64,000 nucleotides of DNA, from the NCBI GenBank assembly GCA_934717745.1, contig CAKUZB010000002.1, positions 1 to 64,000 of the forward strand. Direction: 5' to 3'. Source of the DNA: an uncultured Candidatus Melainabacteria bacterium (GTDB lineage Bacteria > Cyanobacteriota > Vampirovibrionia > Gastranaerophilales > Gastranaerophilaceae). Shown in pieces: positions 12,032 to 20,785 of this stretch. A model generated the notes under the pieces. That model had not been told where the DNA came from. It saw only the letters and a list, made by a program, of their open reading frames with translations, and did no database searches. The position numbers and the translations under genes were made by a program. Each line of letters begins with the position of its first letter. Within the stretch, counting starts at the first letter, position 1.

Positions 12032-13768
12032 TCATTTAACATTTACAAATAACTCCTGTAACTTTGGAACTCTGGATGTTGATATTATCAGTAACAGTGC
12101 ATCAGGTTTATTTTGCTCTATTATTTTCATATAAGGTTTTATTTCCATTTGATATTTACGTGTAGGTTCAGTATAAAAACCATCTTTTTGATGAGAATTA
12201 CATCTATATTTTTCTATACTTTTATACGAAGTATTCAAGAAATAAGTTAAACTTTCTTGAAAAGAATCTCCTAAAATAAACAGTTTATAGTTTCCTTTTT
12301 TATTTATATGAGTAAAATGTGGAAAATCCCCCAAAATAGTTATTTCACTTTGTTTTTTATAATCAAAGTAAGTATAATTTTCAGATAAAAATCTCTTGTC
12401 TTTTACATTGGAATGACTATAACTATTTCCAAATTCAAATTTACGATTATATTCTGCACGTACCATATCTCTGCGGTAAATACTAAAATCCTTTTTTGAA
12501 GTACTTTTTAGCAATGGTAAATCTTTTTTCATTTTATTTATCAAAATATTATATAGAAGAAATTGAGCCTCATCGGTAGCATGATGATCTGTCCTATAAA
12601 AAACTAATTCTTTATTTTTTAAACTTTCCATTTCTTTTTTAGGATAAATAATTTCAATATTATATGCATTTTTCAAATTATTTGCTAATTTTAAAACATT
12701 ATCTTCTGGCAATTTGACCGCTTTTGAATTCAAGTCGTAATATATAATTTCTTTTTGTGGAAAAATAACTATATATAACCTTATATTATTGTCTTTGCAA
12801 AAATTGTTTAATTCTGAAATATTCTTACCTATCAAGTCAATATCGACTTTTTGGTTATAAAAATCTTGCAAATCGTTAAAGAAAAACTTGTTCTTTTTAT
12901 TTAACTCAAACTGTCCTAAAGAAGGCTGTTCTATTGAAAAGTTATAGATAAATGAACTATAGAAATTTATAAAAGTTTTTCTTAAATTAAATCTATCATT
13001 AAACCAAGAATCAAAATCTTTACCGTATTTATAATTTATTTCACCCGATTTCTCTATAAATATTGGTTTCTTTGCTAATGTCCTATTTTCTGTTTTTGAG
13101 GTTTCATCTTTACTTATATGGCTCATTGGCACAAATAAAAATACGAAAAATATTGTCAAAAATACTATTTCAATTCTTGATTGATTTTTTACATTTTTAA
13201 AATCTGCCAAATAACCTGTTAATTTCAAAAATAACAAGAATGACAAAATCATTATTGACGTAAAAATACCAAATTCAAAATTTACCAAACATTTTACATT
13301 AAGTGGAATTTTATATATTATTTCAATTTTTTCACTATTTAATGGAGTTATGTATAATTTATTGTTTTCTACTTCAATTTTTGCATTTTTTACTGAAAAA
13401 TTTTTCGCATCAGAAAAATCTACTTTTTGTTTGTGAACGTAAAACTCACTTATAACAAGTAATTTACCCCCCCCCCCCGTTCCGTTTTTGCTTGCTATGA
13501 CTATTTTTAAACGTTTTGGAGTTTTTGAACGAAGTACATCGAGTTTTACTACGTCTTCGTAACCTGACAACTTAACATTTTCTAATGCAGATTTCGTTTT
13601 CTTAAATTCGTTGTTATCTTTTTTGTTAAGAACTACTTGAATTTTATATTCACCACTTCCAGTTATATTGAAACTTACAGGAATTGGCTTAAATACAAGC
13701 CATAATTTATTTGTGGCAATAACACAAATTATAGTAAAAATAATTGAAAGAATAGTTCGTTTTTTCAT
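12032..13768 (-). CDS. AlgJ/AlgX-like SGNH acetyltransferase with coding G12 tract
   Basis: 578 aa. A membrane helix at residues 5-25, an outer beta-rich domain (about 30-155), two further helices (about 160-185 and 198-217), then an SGNH-hydrolase-like domain. That domain holds 'RTDHHATDEA' (Asp-His pair near residues 393-395) and 'LGDSFQES' (nucleophile Ser near 502), the layout of AlgJ/AlgX O-acetyltransferases. It should transfer acetyl groups delivered by the MBOAT protein onto an exported glycan. The ATG at 13768 lies one base after the dut stop codon and is coupled to it. Twelve consecutive G's on the coding strand (13467-13478) encode a poly-Gly loop at residues 98-101; one base more or less would stop translation within a few codons. 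The gene is in frame here. Confidence 0.88.
   Translation of the reverse strand: MKKRTILSIIFTIICVIATNKLWLVFKPIPVSFNITGSGEYKIQVVLNKKDNNEFKKTKSALENVKLSGYEDVVKLDVLRSKTPKRLKIVIASKNGTGGGGKLLVISEFYVHKQKVDFSDAKNFSVKNAKIEVENNKLYITPLNSEKIEIIYKIPLNVKCLVNFEFGIFTSIMILSFLLFLKLTGYLADFKNVKNQSRIEIVFLTIFFVFLFVPMSHISKDETSKTENRTLAKKPIFIEKSGEINYKYGKDFDSWFNDRFNLRKTFINFYSSFIYNFSIEQPSLGQFELNKKNKFFFNDLQDFYNQKVDIDLIGKNISELNNFCKDNNIRLYIVIFPQKEIIYYDLNSKAVKLPEDNVLKLANNLKNAYNIEIIYPKKEMESLKNKELVFYRTDHHATDEAQFLLYNILINKMKKDLPLLKSTSKKDFSIYRRDMVRAEYNRKFEFGNSYSHSNVKDKRFLSENYTYFDYKKQSEITILGDFPHFTHINKKGNYKLFILGDSFQESLTYFLNTSYKSIEKYRCNSHQKDGFYTEPTRKYQMEIKPYMKIIEQNKPDALLLIISTSRVPKLQELFVNVK
13467..13478 (-). repeat. Homopolymeric G12 tract within the AlgJ-like gene
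   Basis: Twelve C's on the plus strand, twelve G's on the coding strand, in an otherwise AT-rich gene. With 12 G's the frame reads on as Gly-Gly-Gly-Gly-Lys. With 13 the next codon is TAA. With 11 the frame reads Val-Asn-Tyr-Leu-Leu and then TAA. Such tracts mutate by slippage and act as phase-variation switches in other bacteria. Confidence 0.97.
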
Positions 13769-13769
13769 T

Positions 13770-14204
13770 CTACTTACCAGTTGAACCGAATCCACCTTCA
13801 CCACGCACTGTTTCTGTTAATTCTGTTACAACTTCTATTTTTGCTTGTTCATATTTTGCGATAACCATTTGTGCAATACGTTCTTCAGGTTGAATTGCAT
13901 ATTCTTCGTTTGAAATATTCACAACAGGAACACAAACTTCGCCTCTGTAATCCTCATCAATTGTACCAACACAATTTATCAACGTAATCCCATGCTTAAT
14001 TGACATTCCAGAACGTGGACGAACTTGTGCTTCATATCCATGTTCCAATTCAATTTTTAACCCTGTTGGAACCAAACATCTCTCTAACGGTTTCAACACA
14101 ATCGGTTCATCAATAGCCGCACTCAAATCCATGCCGGAAGCACCATCAGTTTTATATTCCGGTAATACTCTATTATGTGGTAATCGTTGAATTTTTAAAA
14201 TCAT
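13770..14204 (-). CDS. dut: Deoxyuridine 5'-triphosphate nucleotidohydrolase (dUTPase)
   Basis: 144 aa, normal for the trimeric family. All five motifs are present in order: 'GASGMDLSA' (about 23-31), 'PRSGMSIKHG', 'GTIDEDYRGE' with the catalytic Asp, 'RIAQMVI', and the C-terminal 'GEGGFGSTG' that closes over the nucleotide. It converts dUTP to dUMP and pyrophosphate, keeping uracil out of DNA and supplying thymidylate synthesis. GAGGAAG lies just before the ATG. It heads the transcript that continues into the O-acetylation genes, separated from the next start by one base. That pairing looks like chance clustering rather than a functional link. Confidence 0.97.
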   Translation of the reverse strand: MILKIQRLPHNRVLPEYKTDGASGMDLSAAIDEPIVLKPLERCLVPTGLKIELEHGYEAQVRPRSGMSIKHGITLINCVGTIDEDYRGEVCVPVVNISNEEYAIQPEERIAQMVIAKYEQAKIEVVTELTETVRGEGGFGSTGK

Positions 14205-14388
14205 ATCTTCCTCACTATCTTATAAAAAGATTACCATAACAGATATTAAAAATAAAGAATCGCAATAAAAGTAACGAAATGTAAAATTTGTTAGGGTCGA
14301 TTAACATTTTAGCAAAAATATATGTTATCATCATTCTATAAAAGTAAGGTTAACCTAACATCATTTAAAAATATTTTTCGGAGAAAAA

Positions 14389-15462
14389 ATGGAAATTTCA
14401 GTACTTGGAGCAGGACACAGCGGAATAGCAATGTCTGGCGACTTAAGACTTTTAGGACACAAGGTAAAACTTTTTGCCGTAGAAAATCATAGTTTAAACA
14501 TAAAATTGATTGAGGCTGTTGGCAAGATTCATATTAATGGTGTTACAAGTTGTGTAAAAACACCCGTTGATGTCATTGCCGATTTTATTGAACACGATAT
14601 TAAAAAGGCGATAAAAGGTTCAAAAATTATTTTCGTAAATGTTCCTGCCTTTGCTCAAGAAATTTACAACGAAAATATAATAAAATATGGAGAAAAAGGA
14701 CAAATTGTCGTATATCCCTGTGGAGGGTTTTCTGCGATTAATTTTTACAACAAGTTAAAACAACACAAAAGAGAAAATGATTTTATTGTTTGTGAAACAG
14801 CCTCTTTTATTTATACAACAAAGATTACAGCACCTGCGGAAATTTTAATTAAAAGCATAAAAGAAAAAGTTCAGTTTTCTGCTTATCCAGAAGAAAAAAC
14901 TGATTTTGCACTTGATATTTTGAACAAACTTTATCCGCAATTTTGCAAAGCACAAAATGCATGGCAAACAAGTTTTAACAATCCCAGTTCAGTATTGCAT
15001 ACAATCACAACTTTAATGAACATGAGCAGAATAGAACAAATGGGAAATTATAAAAACTCTTATTACGATTTAACTCCGAGTGTTGCAAGAATTATTGAAA
15101 CCGTAGACAAGGAAAGAATGAATATAGCAAAGCATTTCTTTAACAACCCTATAAGTGTGAAAGAAATTATGGAAAGTTTGTACAACATAAAAGCAAAAAC
15201 TTTTTATGACGTCATTATGCATATTGATGCATATAAAATTCAACATGCTCCGGACAGTATGCAACACCGCTATGTGAGTGAAGACATTCCTTATAGCCTT
15301 GTTCCGATAGCAACTTTAGGAAAATCTCTAGGTATAAATTCTCCAAATATGGATTCTATCATTAATCTGGCTTGTATGTGTAACAATGAAGATTATTGGC
15401 ACACAGGAAGAACTGCTGAAAATTTGGGATATAACAAAGAAAAAATGCTTATCTCTGCATAA
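14389..15462 (+). CDS. NAD(P)-dependent octopine/nopaline dehydrogenase-family protein
   Basis: 357 aa. A Rossmann fold opens with 'VLGAGHSGIAMSGDL' (residues 4-18). The C-terminal octopine-dehydrogenase domain carries 'NNPSSVLHTITTLMNMSRIE' (about 202-221), containing the conserved catalytic-type histidine. Family members reductively condense an amino acid with an alpha-keto acid to form an opine. Substrates cannot be read from the sequence. CGGAG seven bases before the ATG supports the start. An exporter gene begins 11 bases after its stop, which suggests that the product is secreted. No staphylopine-type nicotianamine synthase homologue is adjacent, so a metallophore role is only a possibility. 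Confidence 0.85.
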   Translation: MEISVLGAGHSGIAMSGDLRLLGHKVKLFAVENHSLNIKLIEAVGKIHINGVTSCVKTPVDVIADFIEHDIKKAIKGSKIIFVNVPAFAQEIYNENIIKYGEKGQIVVYPCGGFSAINFYNKLKQHKRENDFIVCETASFIYTTKITAPAEILIKSIKEKVQFSAYPEEKTDFALDILNKLYPQFCKAQNAWQTSFNNPSSVLHTITTLMNMSRIEQMGNYKNSYYDLTPSVARIIETVDKERMNIAKHFFNNPISVKEIMESLYNIKAKTFYDVIMHIDAYKIQHAPDSMQHRYVSEDIPYSLVPIATLGKSLGINSPNMDSIINLACMCNNEDYWHTGRTAENLGYNKEKMLISA

Positions 15463-15473
15463 AAAGAGGAATA

Positions 15474-16847
15474 ATGCTAAATATAGTAAAAAACAATAAA
15501 AATTTAATTTTAATCTACACCATTGCAATGGCGTCTTTTATAGTTAACCTCGATACATACGTAGTTAACGTATCGCTTCCGGCAATGGCTGACCAATTTA
15601 ACACAACAACCACTGCTATTTCGTGGGTTACACTCTCTTACAACTTAACAGTTGTTTCTCTTTTACTTACATTTGGAAAATTGGGCGACAAAATTGGATT
15701 AAAAAAACTATTTGTTATTGGTTTTATTGTATTTAGCATCAGTTCCTTAATTTGCGGATTATCAAACAAATTATATACTTTAATTTTTGCAAGACTTCTT
15801 CAAGGTGTAGGTGCATCAATTTTGTATGCATTACCTCAAGCAATTATTGCAAAATATATTCCACAAGAAAAAAGAGGAATGGCTTTTGGAATACTTGCAT
15901 CAGTAGCGGCTCTTGGCATAACACTTGGTGCTCCTGTTAGTGGTTTGATTTTCGGTTTATTAACGTGGAGATTAATTTTCTTTATTAATATTCCAATCGG
16001 AATTTTTGCAGTTATTTTTTTAAACTACATTTTACCAAAAGATATGCTTTCTTACACAAATAAAAAACCTTTCGATTATTTTGGTGCAATTTTGAGTTTT
16101 ATTTTTGCTTTATCATTCACTCTCTATATAAACCAAGGAAATCATTTTGGTTGGAATTCAAATATAATAATTTTCGCATTATTGTCCTGCATAATTTTCT
16201 TCATTTTGTTCTGTGTTAGAATTTCAACATATAAATTTCCTCTAATAAATCCGAAATTATTCAAAAATATAAACTTTGATTTTGCAAATTTTGCAATGCT
16301 TTTAGTTTCAATATTATTATCAGGAACAAATTTTATAATGCCTTTCTTTTTAGCAAAAACAAAAGGACTAAATGTTACTCAAATAGGCTTTATTGTTATG
16401 GTTTATTCAATAAGTTACATGATAGCAAGCATTATTTCCGGAAAATTATCAAAAATATTACAACCAAAAACAATATCTATCCTTGCAATGATTATCAGTA
16501 CAGTGAACTCACTGACATTTATTTACTTGATAAAAATAGATTCCATTATACCATCTGTAATTTTTCTAGCACTTTGCGGATTATCTTTTTCATTTTTCAT
16601 TACATCAAACAACAACTACGTTATGGGAATGTCAACAAAATTCAATGCAGGTATGATTGCAGGAACTCACAGAATGGTGGGAAGATTTGGAATGCTTTTA
16701 GGTATTGTACTTTTTGAAGCAATTTTGACAAATTCACCTCAAACCACTGAGATTGTACCATTTTTTAACACTTTTTTATTTAGTGGAATTCTTAGTTTTG
16801 TCGCATTGTTAAATTGTTTATTTACGTCTAATTCAAAAACCTCCTAA
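15474..16847 (+). CDS. MFS transporter, DHA2 (14-TMS, EmrB/QacA-type) family
   Basis: 457 aa and almost entirely hydrophobic, about 14 predicted membrane segments. Motif D1 'LDTYVVNVSLPAM' is in helix 1, motif A 'GKLGDKIGLKKL' follows helix 2, and the antiporter motif C 'ALGITLGAPVSG' lies in helix 5. This family exports drugs or small metabolites by proton antiport. It is cotranscribed with the opine-dehydrogenase-like gene (11-bp gap, AGAGGA ribosome site), making that enzyme's product a plausible substrate. A strong terminator follows. The final transmembrane region is complete. Confidence 0.92.
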   Translation: MLNIVKNNKNLILIYTIAMASFIVNLDTYVVNVSLPAMADQFNTTTTAISWVTLSYNLTVVSLLLTFGKLGDKIGLKKLFVIGFIVFSISSLICGLSNKLYTLIFARLLQGVGASILYALPQAIIAKYIPQEKRGMAFGILASVAALGITLGAPVSGLIFGLLTWRLIFFINIPIGIFAVIFLNYILPKDMLSYTNKKPFDYFGAILSFIFALSFTLYINQGNHFGWNSNIIIFALLSCIIFFILFCVRISTYKFPLINPKLFKNINFDFANFAMLLVSILLSGTNFIMPFFLAKTKGLNVTQIGFIVMVYSISYMIASIISGKLSKILQPKTISILAMIISTVNSLTFIYLIKIDSIIPSVIFLALCGLSFSFFITSNNNYVMGMSTKFNAGMIAGTHRMVGRFGMLLGIVLFEAILTNSPQTTEIVPFFNTFLFSGILSFVALLNCLFTSNSKTS

Positions 16848-16873
16848 AACAATAGACTGTTATTTACAGCCAA

Positions 16874-16911
16874 AAAACTAGCATTTAAATATAAATGCTA
16901 GTTTTCTTATT
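16874..16911 (+). terminator. Bidirectional terminator
   Basis: A 14-bp perfect stem, AAAACTAGCATTTA (16874-16887) with its complement at 16892-16905. It is flanked by A's on the left and T-rich sequence on the right. It serves the MFS gene and the converging alaS. Confidence 0.85.
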
Positions 16912-16927
16912 TAAAATTAATCAGAAA

Positions 16928-19513
16928 TTATTTTACAAAATCTTTTTCAATTTTTGATAAAACTTCATCTAATTTATCTGTATTTTTAACCGCACCTTGA
17001 GCAAATTGTGGACGTCCGCCACCTTTACCATCGGTTGCTGTAGCAATTTCTTTAACAATATTTCCGGCATTCACACCGTTTGAAACAAAATTGTCAGAAA
17101 CTTTTACAAAAATTGAAGTTCCTGCAACTACAACAATTACAGACTCTCCGAGTTTATTTGCAAGCATTTCAACACCCTCTTTAAGAGCATTTGTATCAAT
17201 TTGCTCCATTTTTTGAACAAATAATTTTCCGCCTGCAACGTCAAGTGCCTTTGATGCAAACTCTTTAAATTTATCTTTTGCTTGTGCAGATTTTACCGCA
17301 GTAAGTTCTTTTTGCAACTCCTTGTTTTCTTCTTGCAATTTATCAACTCTTGCCTCAACTTCGTCATAGTGAGCCTTGAATTTTGTTGCTAATTTATCCA
17401 TTGCATTTGCTTTATCAGACAAGTATTTTAATGCAGATTTTGCAACAACAACTTCAATACGTCTTGTACCCGCAGCAATTGCAGATTCTGAAACAATTTT
17501 AGCAAGTCTTAATTGACCGGTGTGAGAAGCATGACAACCTGCACAAAATTCTTTTGAAATATCACCAATTGATACAACTCTAACTTCATCTTCATATTTT
17601 TCACCAAATAAAGCCATTGCACCTGTTTGTTTTGCTTCATCAATATTCATTACTTTCGTTGTAACATCTAAATCTTCAGAAATCCATTCGTTCATAATGT
17701 CTTCCGTCTTTTGAATTTCTTTATCAGTCATTGCACGATCAAAAGTGAAGTCAAAACGCATTCTATCTTCTTCAACTTGAGAACCGGCTTGATGAACATC
17801 TCCGGATAAAACATGTTGTAATGCAGATTGTAATAGGTGAGCAGATGTATGATGAACTTTAATTTGTCCTCTGCGTTCTTTATCAACAACAGCATGAACA
17901 ATTGAACCTATTTCAATTTCACCATTTACAAGTTCACAACGATGAACAAATAATTTATTTACTTTGAAAGTTGTTAAAACATTCAATTTAACACTATCAC
18001 TTTCAATTACACCAGAGTCGCCAACCTGACCACCACATTCGGCATAGAATGGAGTTTTATCCAGAACAACGTCGACATAACCTTCTCCATCAAGAGTTTC
18101 CAGAATTTTTGCATCACATTCTAAGTCAGTATAACCAACAAAATCAGTAGCACCAACTTTTTCTTCAACTTTTGCATATTTAATATCGCCAGTTACAGAA
18201 ATCTTTTGTGTTGCGGCTTTTGCACGATTTTTTTGTTCTTTCATTGCAACTTTAAAACCGTCCTCGTCAACATTTAATCCGTTTTCTTCCATAATTTCTT
18301 TTGTTAATTCAAATGGAAAACCATACGTATCATAAAGTTTGAACGCATTTTCACCGTCAATATCTTTTTTATTGTCGATAAACTCATTTAATAACTTATA
18401 ACCTCTATCAAGAGTTTTGTTGAAACGTTCTTCTTCTTTTAAAATTGTATCAACAATTTTTTGTTTATTTTTAACTAAATCAGGATATGCTTCGCCGTAG
18501 TTTTCAACAACAACGTCAACTAATTTATATAAGAATGGTAAATCCATGCCCAAAATTTTGCCATGACGAAGTGCACGACGTAAAATCATACGTAAAACAT
18601 AACTTCTACCTTCGTTTCCGGGGATAACACCGTCGTTGATTAAGAAAGTTACGCAACGAGCATGGTCTGTTATGATACGTAAAGAAACATCAGTCTTTTC
18701 AGATTTTTTGTATTCTACACCACTCATTTCGACTACTTTATCTAAGATTGGACGAAGTAAATCTGTTTCGAAAGTTGAAGTAACACCTTGGCAAACCATT
18801 GCAATACGTTCTAAGCCCATGCCAGTATCAACATTTTTAGATTCAAGAGGAGATTGATTACCTTCTTCATCTTGATATAACTCGGTGAAAACTAAGTTCC
18901 AAATTTCAACCCAACGGTCGCATTCACAAGTGTCAATTCCGCAATCATCAGAGCATTTGAATTGTTCGCCTAAATCGTAATGGATTTCAGAACAAGGTCC
19001 GCAAGAACCTGAAGCCCCCGGAGGTCCCCAGAAGTTGTCTTTTTTTCCTTTACGTTTAATTCGTTCCGGAGCAACACCAACACTACGCCAAATTTCATAT
19101 GCTTCATCATCAGTTTCAAAAATTGTAATCCAAAGTCTATCTTTGTCTAATTTTAAAACATTTGTAACGAAATCCCATGCCCAAGGAATAATTTCTTTTT
19201 TGTAATAATCGCCAAAAGAGAAGTTTCCTAACATTTCGAAGAATGTGTGATGGCGAGGAGTTCTACCAACATTTTCTATATCAGAATCTTTTCCGCCCGC
19301 ACGAGCACATTTTTGACAAGAAGTTGCACGAGCAGGGTCGTACGGTGATTTCACGATACCTAAGAATATCGGTAAAAATTGTAACATACCGGCAGTAGTA
19401 AGAAGTACAGTCGGATTATCCGGTACAAGAGATGAACTTTCAACAACAGTATGTTGATGTTTATCTTTGAAAAAATCTAAATACAATTTTCTAATTTCGT
19501 TACCTTTAAGCAT
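16928..19513 (-). CDS. alaS: Alanyl-tRNA synthetase
   Basis: 861 aa from the ATG at 19513, preceded by GAGAGGA; an in-frame ATG six codons upstream lacks a ribosome site. Class II catalytic core: 'RHHTFFEMLGNFSFGDYYK' near residue 90, 'GPCSEIHYDLG' near 180 with a Cys-rich insertion after it ('CSDDCGIDTCECDR'), and 'GMGLERI'. The editing domain holds 'HHTSAHLLQ' and 'CAGCHASHTG', which bind zinc and clear Ser- and Gly-tRNA-Ala. The C-Ala domain ends with 'GKGGGRPQFAQG'. It charges tRNA-Ala. Complete, with no truncation. Single gene between two terminators. Confidence 0.98.
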   Translation of the reverse strand: MLKGNEIRKLYLDFFKDKHQHTVVESSSLVPDNPTVLLTTAGMLQFLPIFLGIVKSPYDPARATSCQKCARAGGKDSDIENVGRTPRHHTFFEMLGNFSFGDYYKKEIIPWAWDFVTNVLKLDKDRLWITIFETDDEAYEIWRSVGVAPERIKRKGKKDNFWGPPGASGSCGPCSEIHYDLGEQFKCSDDCGIDTCECDRWVEIWNLVFTELYQDEEGNQSPLESKNVDTGMGLERIAMVCQGVTSTFETDLLRPILDKVVEMSGVEYKKSEKTDVSLRIITDHARCVTFLINDGVIPGNEGRSYVLRMILRRALRHGKILGMDLPFLYKLVDVVVENYGEAYPDLVKNKQKIVDTILKEEERFNKTLDRGYKLLNEFIDNKKDIDGENAFKLYDTYGFPFELTKEIMEENGLNVDEDGFKVAMKEQKNRAKAATQKISVTGDIKYAKVEEKVGATDFVGYTDLECDAKILETLDGEGYVDVVLDKTPFYAECGGQVGDSGVIESDSVKLNVLTTFKVNKLFVHRCELVNGEIEIGSIVHAVVDKERRGQIKVHHTSAHLLQSALQHVLSGDVHQAGSQVEEDRMRFDFTFDRAMTDKEIQKTEDIMNEWISEDLDVTTKVMNIDEAKQTGAMALFGEKYEDEVRVVSIGDISKEFCAGCHASHTGQLRLAKIVSESAIAAGTRRIEVVVAKSALKYLSDKANAMDKLATKFKAHYDEVEARVDKLQEENKELQKELTAVKSAQAKDKFKEFASKALDVAGGKLFVQKMEQIDTNALKEGVEMLANKLGESVIVVVAGTSIFVKVSDNFVSNGVNAGNIVKEIATATDGKGGGRPQFAQGAVKNTDKLDEVLSKIEKDFVK

Positions 19514-19573
19514 AAAAAATTTTCCTCTCATTAATACAATTTATATAAAAATTATACCTTAAAAATTTTATAC

Positions 19574-19602
19574 TTGCATAGAAAAATTTTGTGTGATAGA
19601 AT
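19574..19602 (+). promoter_or_regulatory. Promoter of tRNA-Arg(UCU)
   Basis: TTGCAT (19574-19579), exactly 17 bp, then TAGAAT (19597-19602), about 45 bases before the mature tRNA 5' end. Confidence 0.65.
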
Positions 19603-19647
19603 AATTACACGAGAAGTTAAATCTCAAACAACTAAATAAAGAGATAT

Positions 19648-19721
19648 GCGTCTGTAGCTCAGCTGGATAGAGCATCTGCCTTCTAAGCAGAGGGTCCCGC
19701 GTTCGAATCGCGGCAGGCGTA
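19648..19721 (+). tRNA. tRNA-Arg (anticodon UCU)
   Basis: 74 nt cloverleaf. Acceptor GCGTCTG pairs with CAGGCGT. The D arm is GCTC...GAGC. The anticodon stem CTGC/GCAG closes the loop CTTCTAA, giving anticodon TCT. The T arm CCGCG-TTCGAAT-CGCGG is perfect. CCA is not encoded. It reads AGA codons, which are the dominant Arg codons in this AT-rich window. Confidence 0.97.
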
Positions 19722-19727
19722 AATAAT

Positions 19728-19760
19728 AAAAAAGGATAATCGAAAGATTATCCTTTTTTT
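19728..19760 (+). terminator. Terminator of tRNA-Arg(UCU)
   Basis: Perfect stem AAAAAAGGATAATC with its complement around GAAA, ending in a run of seven T's. Confidence 0.9.
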
Positions 19761-19861
19761 ATGTCTTTTTAACATTTGATTATTAAATTCTTCTGTGAAT
19801 GTAAAATCGGCGTGATAACGCCAACGGCAACTATTGCATGTGGAATTAATGATACAAAAAG

Positions 19862-20026
19862 TCAATCTGTCATCCAGAGATGATATTCAACTGCACTGAA
19901 TACAATCGTTTCAAATAAATAAATGGCAATAAAAATTTTGTCATTGTGCTCATTGTTAGCAAAATAGCATATTGTAAACCATACTGAAGCCGTTGCGGCT
20001 ATTACAAAACATAATCTTAAAAGCAT
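19862..20026 (-). CDS. Small membrane protein, possibly truncated by an in-frame TGA
   Basis: 54 aa. The ATG at 20026 has AGAGGA eight bases upstream. Two hydrophobic helices (about residues 4-22 and 31-50) are separated by the polar stretch 'NNEHNDK'. After the TGA at 19862-19864 the same frame stays open for 30 more codons (to TAA at 19769-19771) and encodes a third hydrophobic helix ('FVSLIPHAIVAVGVITPIL'). This suggests an 85-residue, three-helix ancestor interrupted by a nonsense mutation. TGA is a normal stop elsewhere in the window (for example at 42417-42419), so recoding is unlikely. No family recognised. Confidence 0.6.
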   Translation of the reverse strand: MLLRLCFVIAATASVWFTICYFANNEHNDKIFIAIYLFETIVFSAVEYHLWMTD

Positions 20027-20075
20027 TAATTATTTTCCTCTTGAATCAAGTGTTCATAACCTTAGTTACTAATTT

Positions 20076-20774
20076 TCACGACAAACTATTTATTACCAAT
20101 GTATAAGTTTTGCCTTTGTTTAGTTTTGCGTGTCCGCCTCTTATTGGTAAAATTAGTAATCCGGCACCTAAAAAGCAACAACCTATATAACCAACTGGCA
20201 CAACCCATATTGCTCTATTTGCACCTTTTCTTTGAAGTGTACCGTCTAAAAAATCATTACCTATTTTGAAGTTTCCTATTTCTAAATTTGCAGGAGTTCC
20301 AAAGGCTTGATTTTGAGAAATGTTTTCTACTCTTGCGTTTAGTTCTGTTCCTTTTTTATATAAAGTGTTGTTATAAGAAAAATCTTCTGCCAATACAAAA
20401 GTTAAACTAGTCCCCTCTTTTAAGTCTCTATTTCTTGTTGTTATGTATTTTTTAGGTTTGATTTTTAACGATACCTTTTGCAAATTTTGAAAATTTACCG
20501 GAACATAAGATACCAATTTGACATTTTTATACTGCGAAAGATTTTTATTCGCCAAATCATCAACAATATAAACAGATAATTTATATGTTTCATTTTTATG
20601 TTCATTAATAAATTTTTCAGTTATTAACTCATCTTTTATAATTTGTTTTTTATATTCAACTGTTTTTAGATTTTTGCTTAATGTTTCTTCTACAAAATCG
20701 TCTGTTACTATTGCAAAAGAAACATTACTAGCAAAAAATATCATTGTTAAAAATAATGCTAAACATTTTTTCAT
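20076..20774 (-). CDS. Secreted/membrane protein, unknown function
   Basis: 232 aa. Sec signal peptide at residues 1-21 (cut after 'VSFA'). Residues 85-170 are beta-rich, with 'LKEGTSLTFVLAED' and 'YKKGTELNARVENI'. These resemble small beta-barrel repeats that set a polar loop between strands. A hydrophobic stretch at about 195-213 ('VVPVGYIGCCFLGAGLLIL') looks like a membrane segment near the C-terminus, followed by 'GKTYTLVI'. AGGAT precedes the ATG. It begins 11 bases after the M48 peptidase gene and is presumably its cotranscribed partner. I do not recognise the family; an envelope location is the safest inference. Confidence 0.75.
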   Translation of the reverse strand: MKKCLALFLTMIFFASNVSFAIVTDDFVEETLSKNLKTVEYKKQIIKDELITEKFINEHKNETYKLSVYIVDDLANKNLSQYKNVKLVSYVPVNFQNLQKVSLKIKPKKYITTRNRDLKEGTSLTFVLAEDFSYNNTLYKKGTELNARVENISQNQAFGTPANLEIGNFKIGNDFLDGTLQRKGANRAIWVVPVGYIGCCFLGAGLLILPIRGGHAKLNKGKTYTLVINSLS

Positions 20775-20785
20775 CGTGTAATATC

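Noticed and set aside
19683..19865. 60-codon minus-strand frame crossing the tRNA-Arg gene
   Set aside because: It runs antisense through the terminator and the 3' half of a tRNA. The supported frame here is the small membrane gene starting at 20026.
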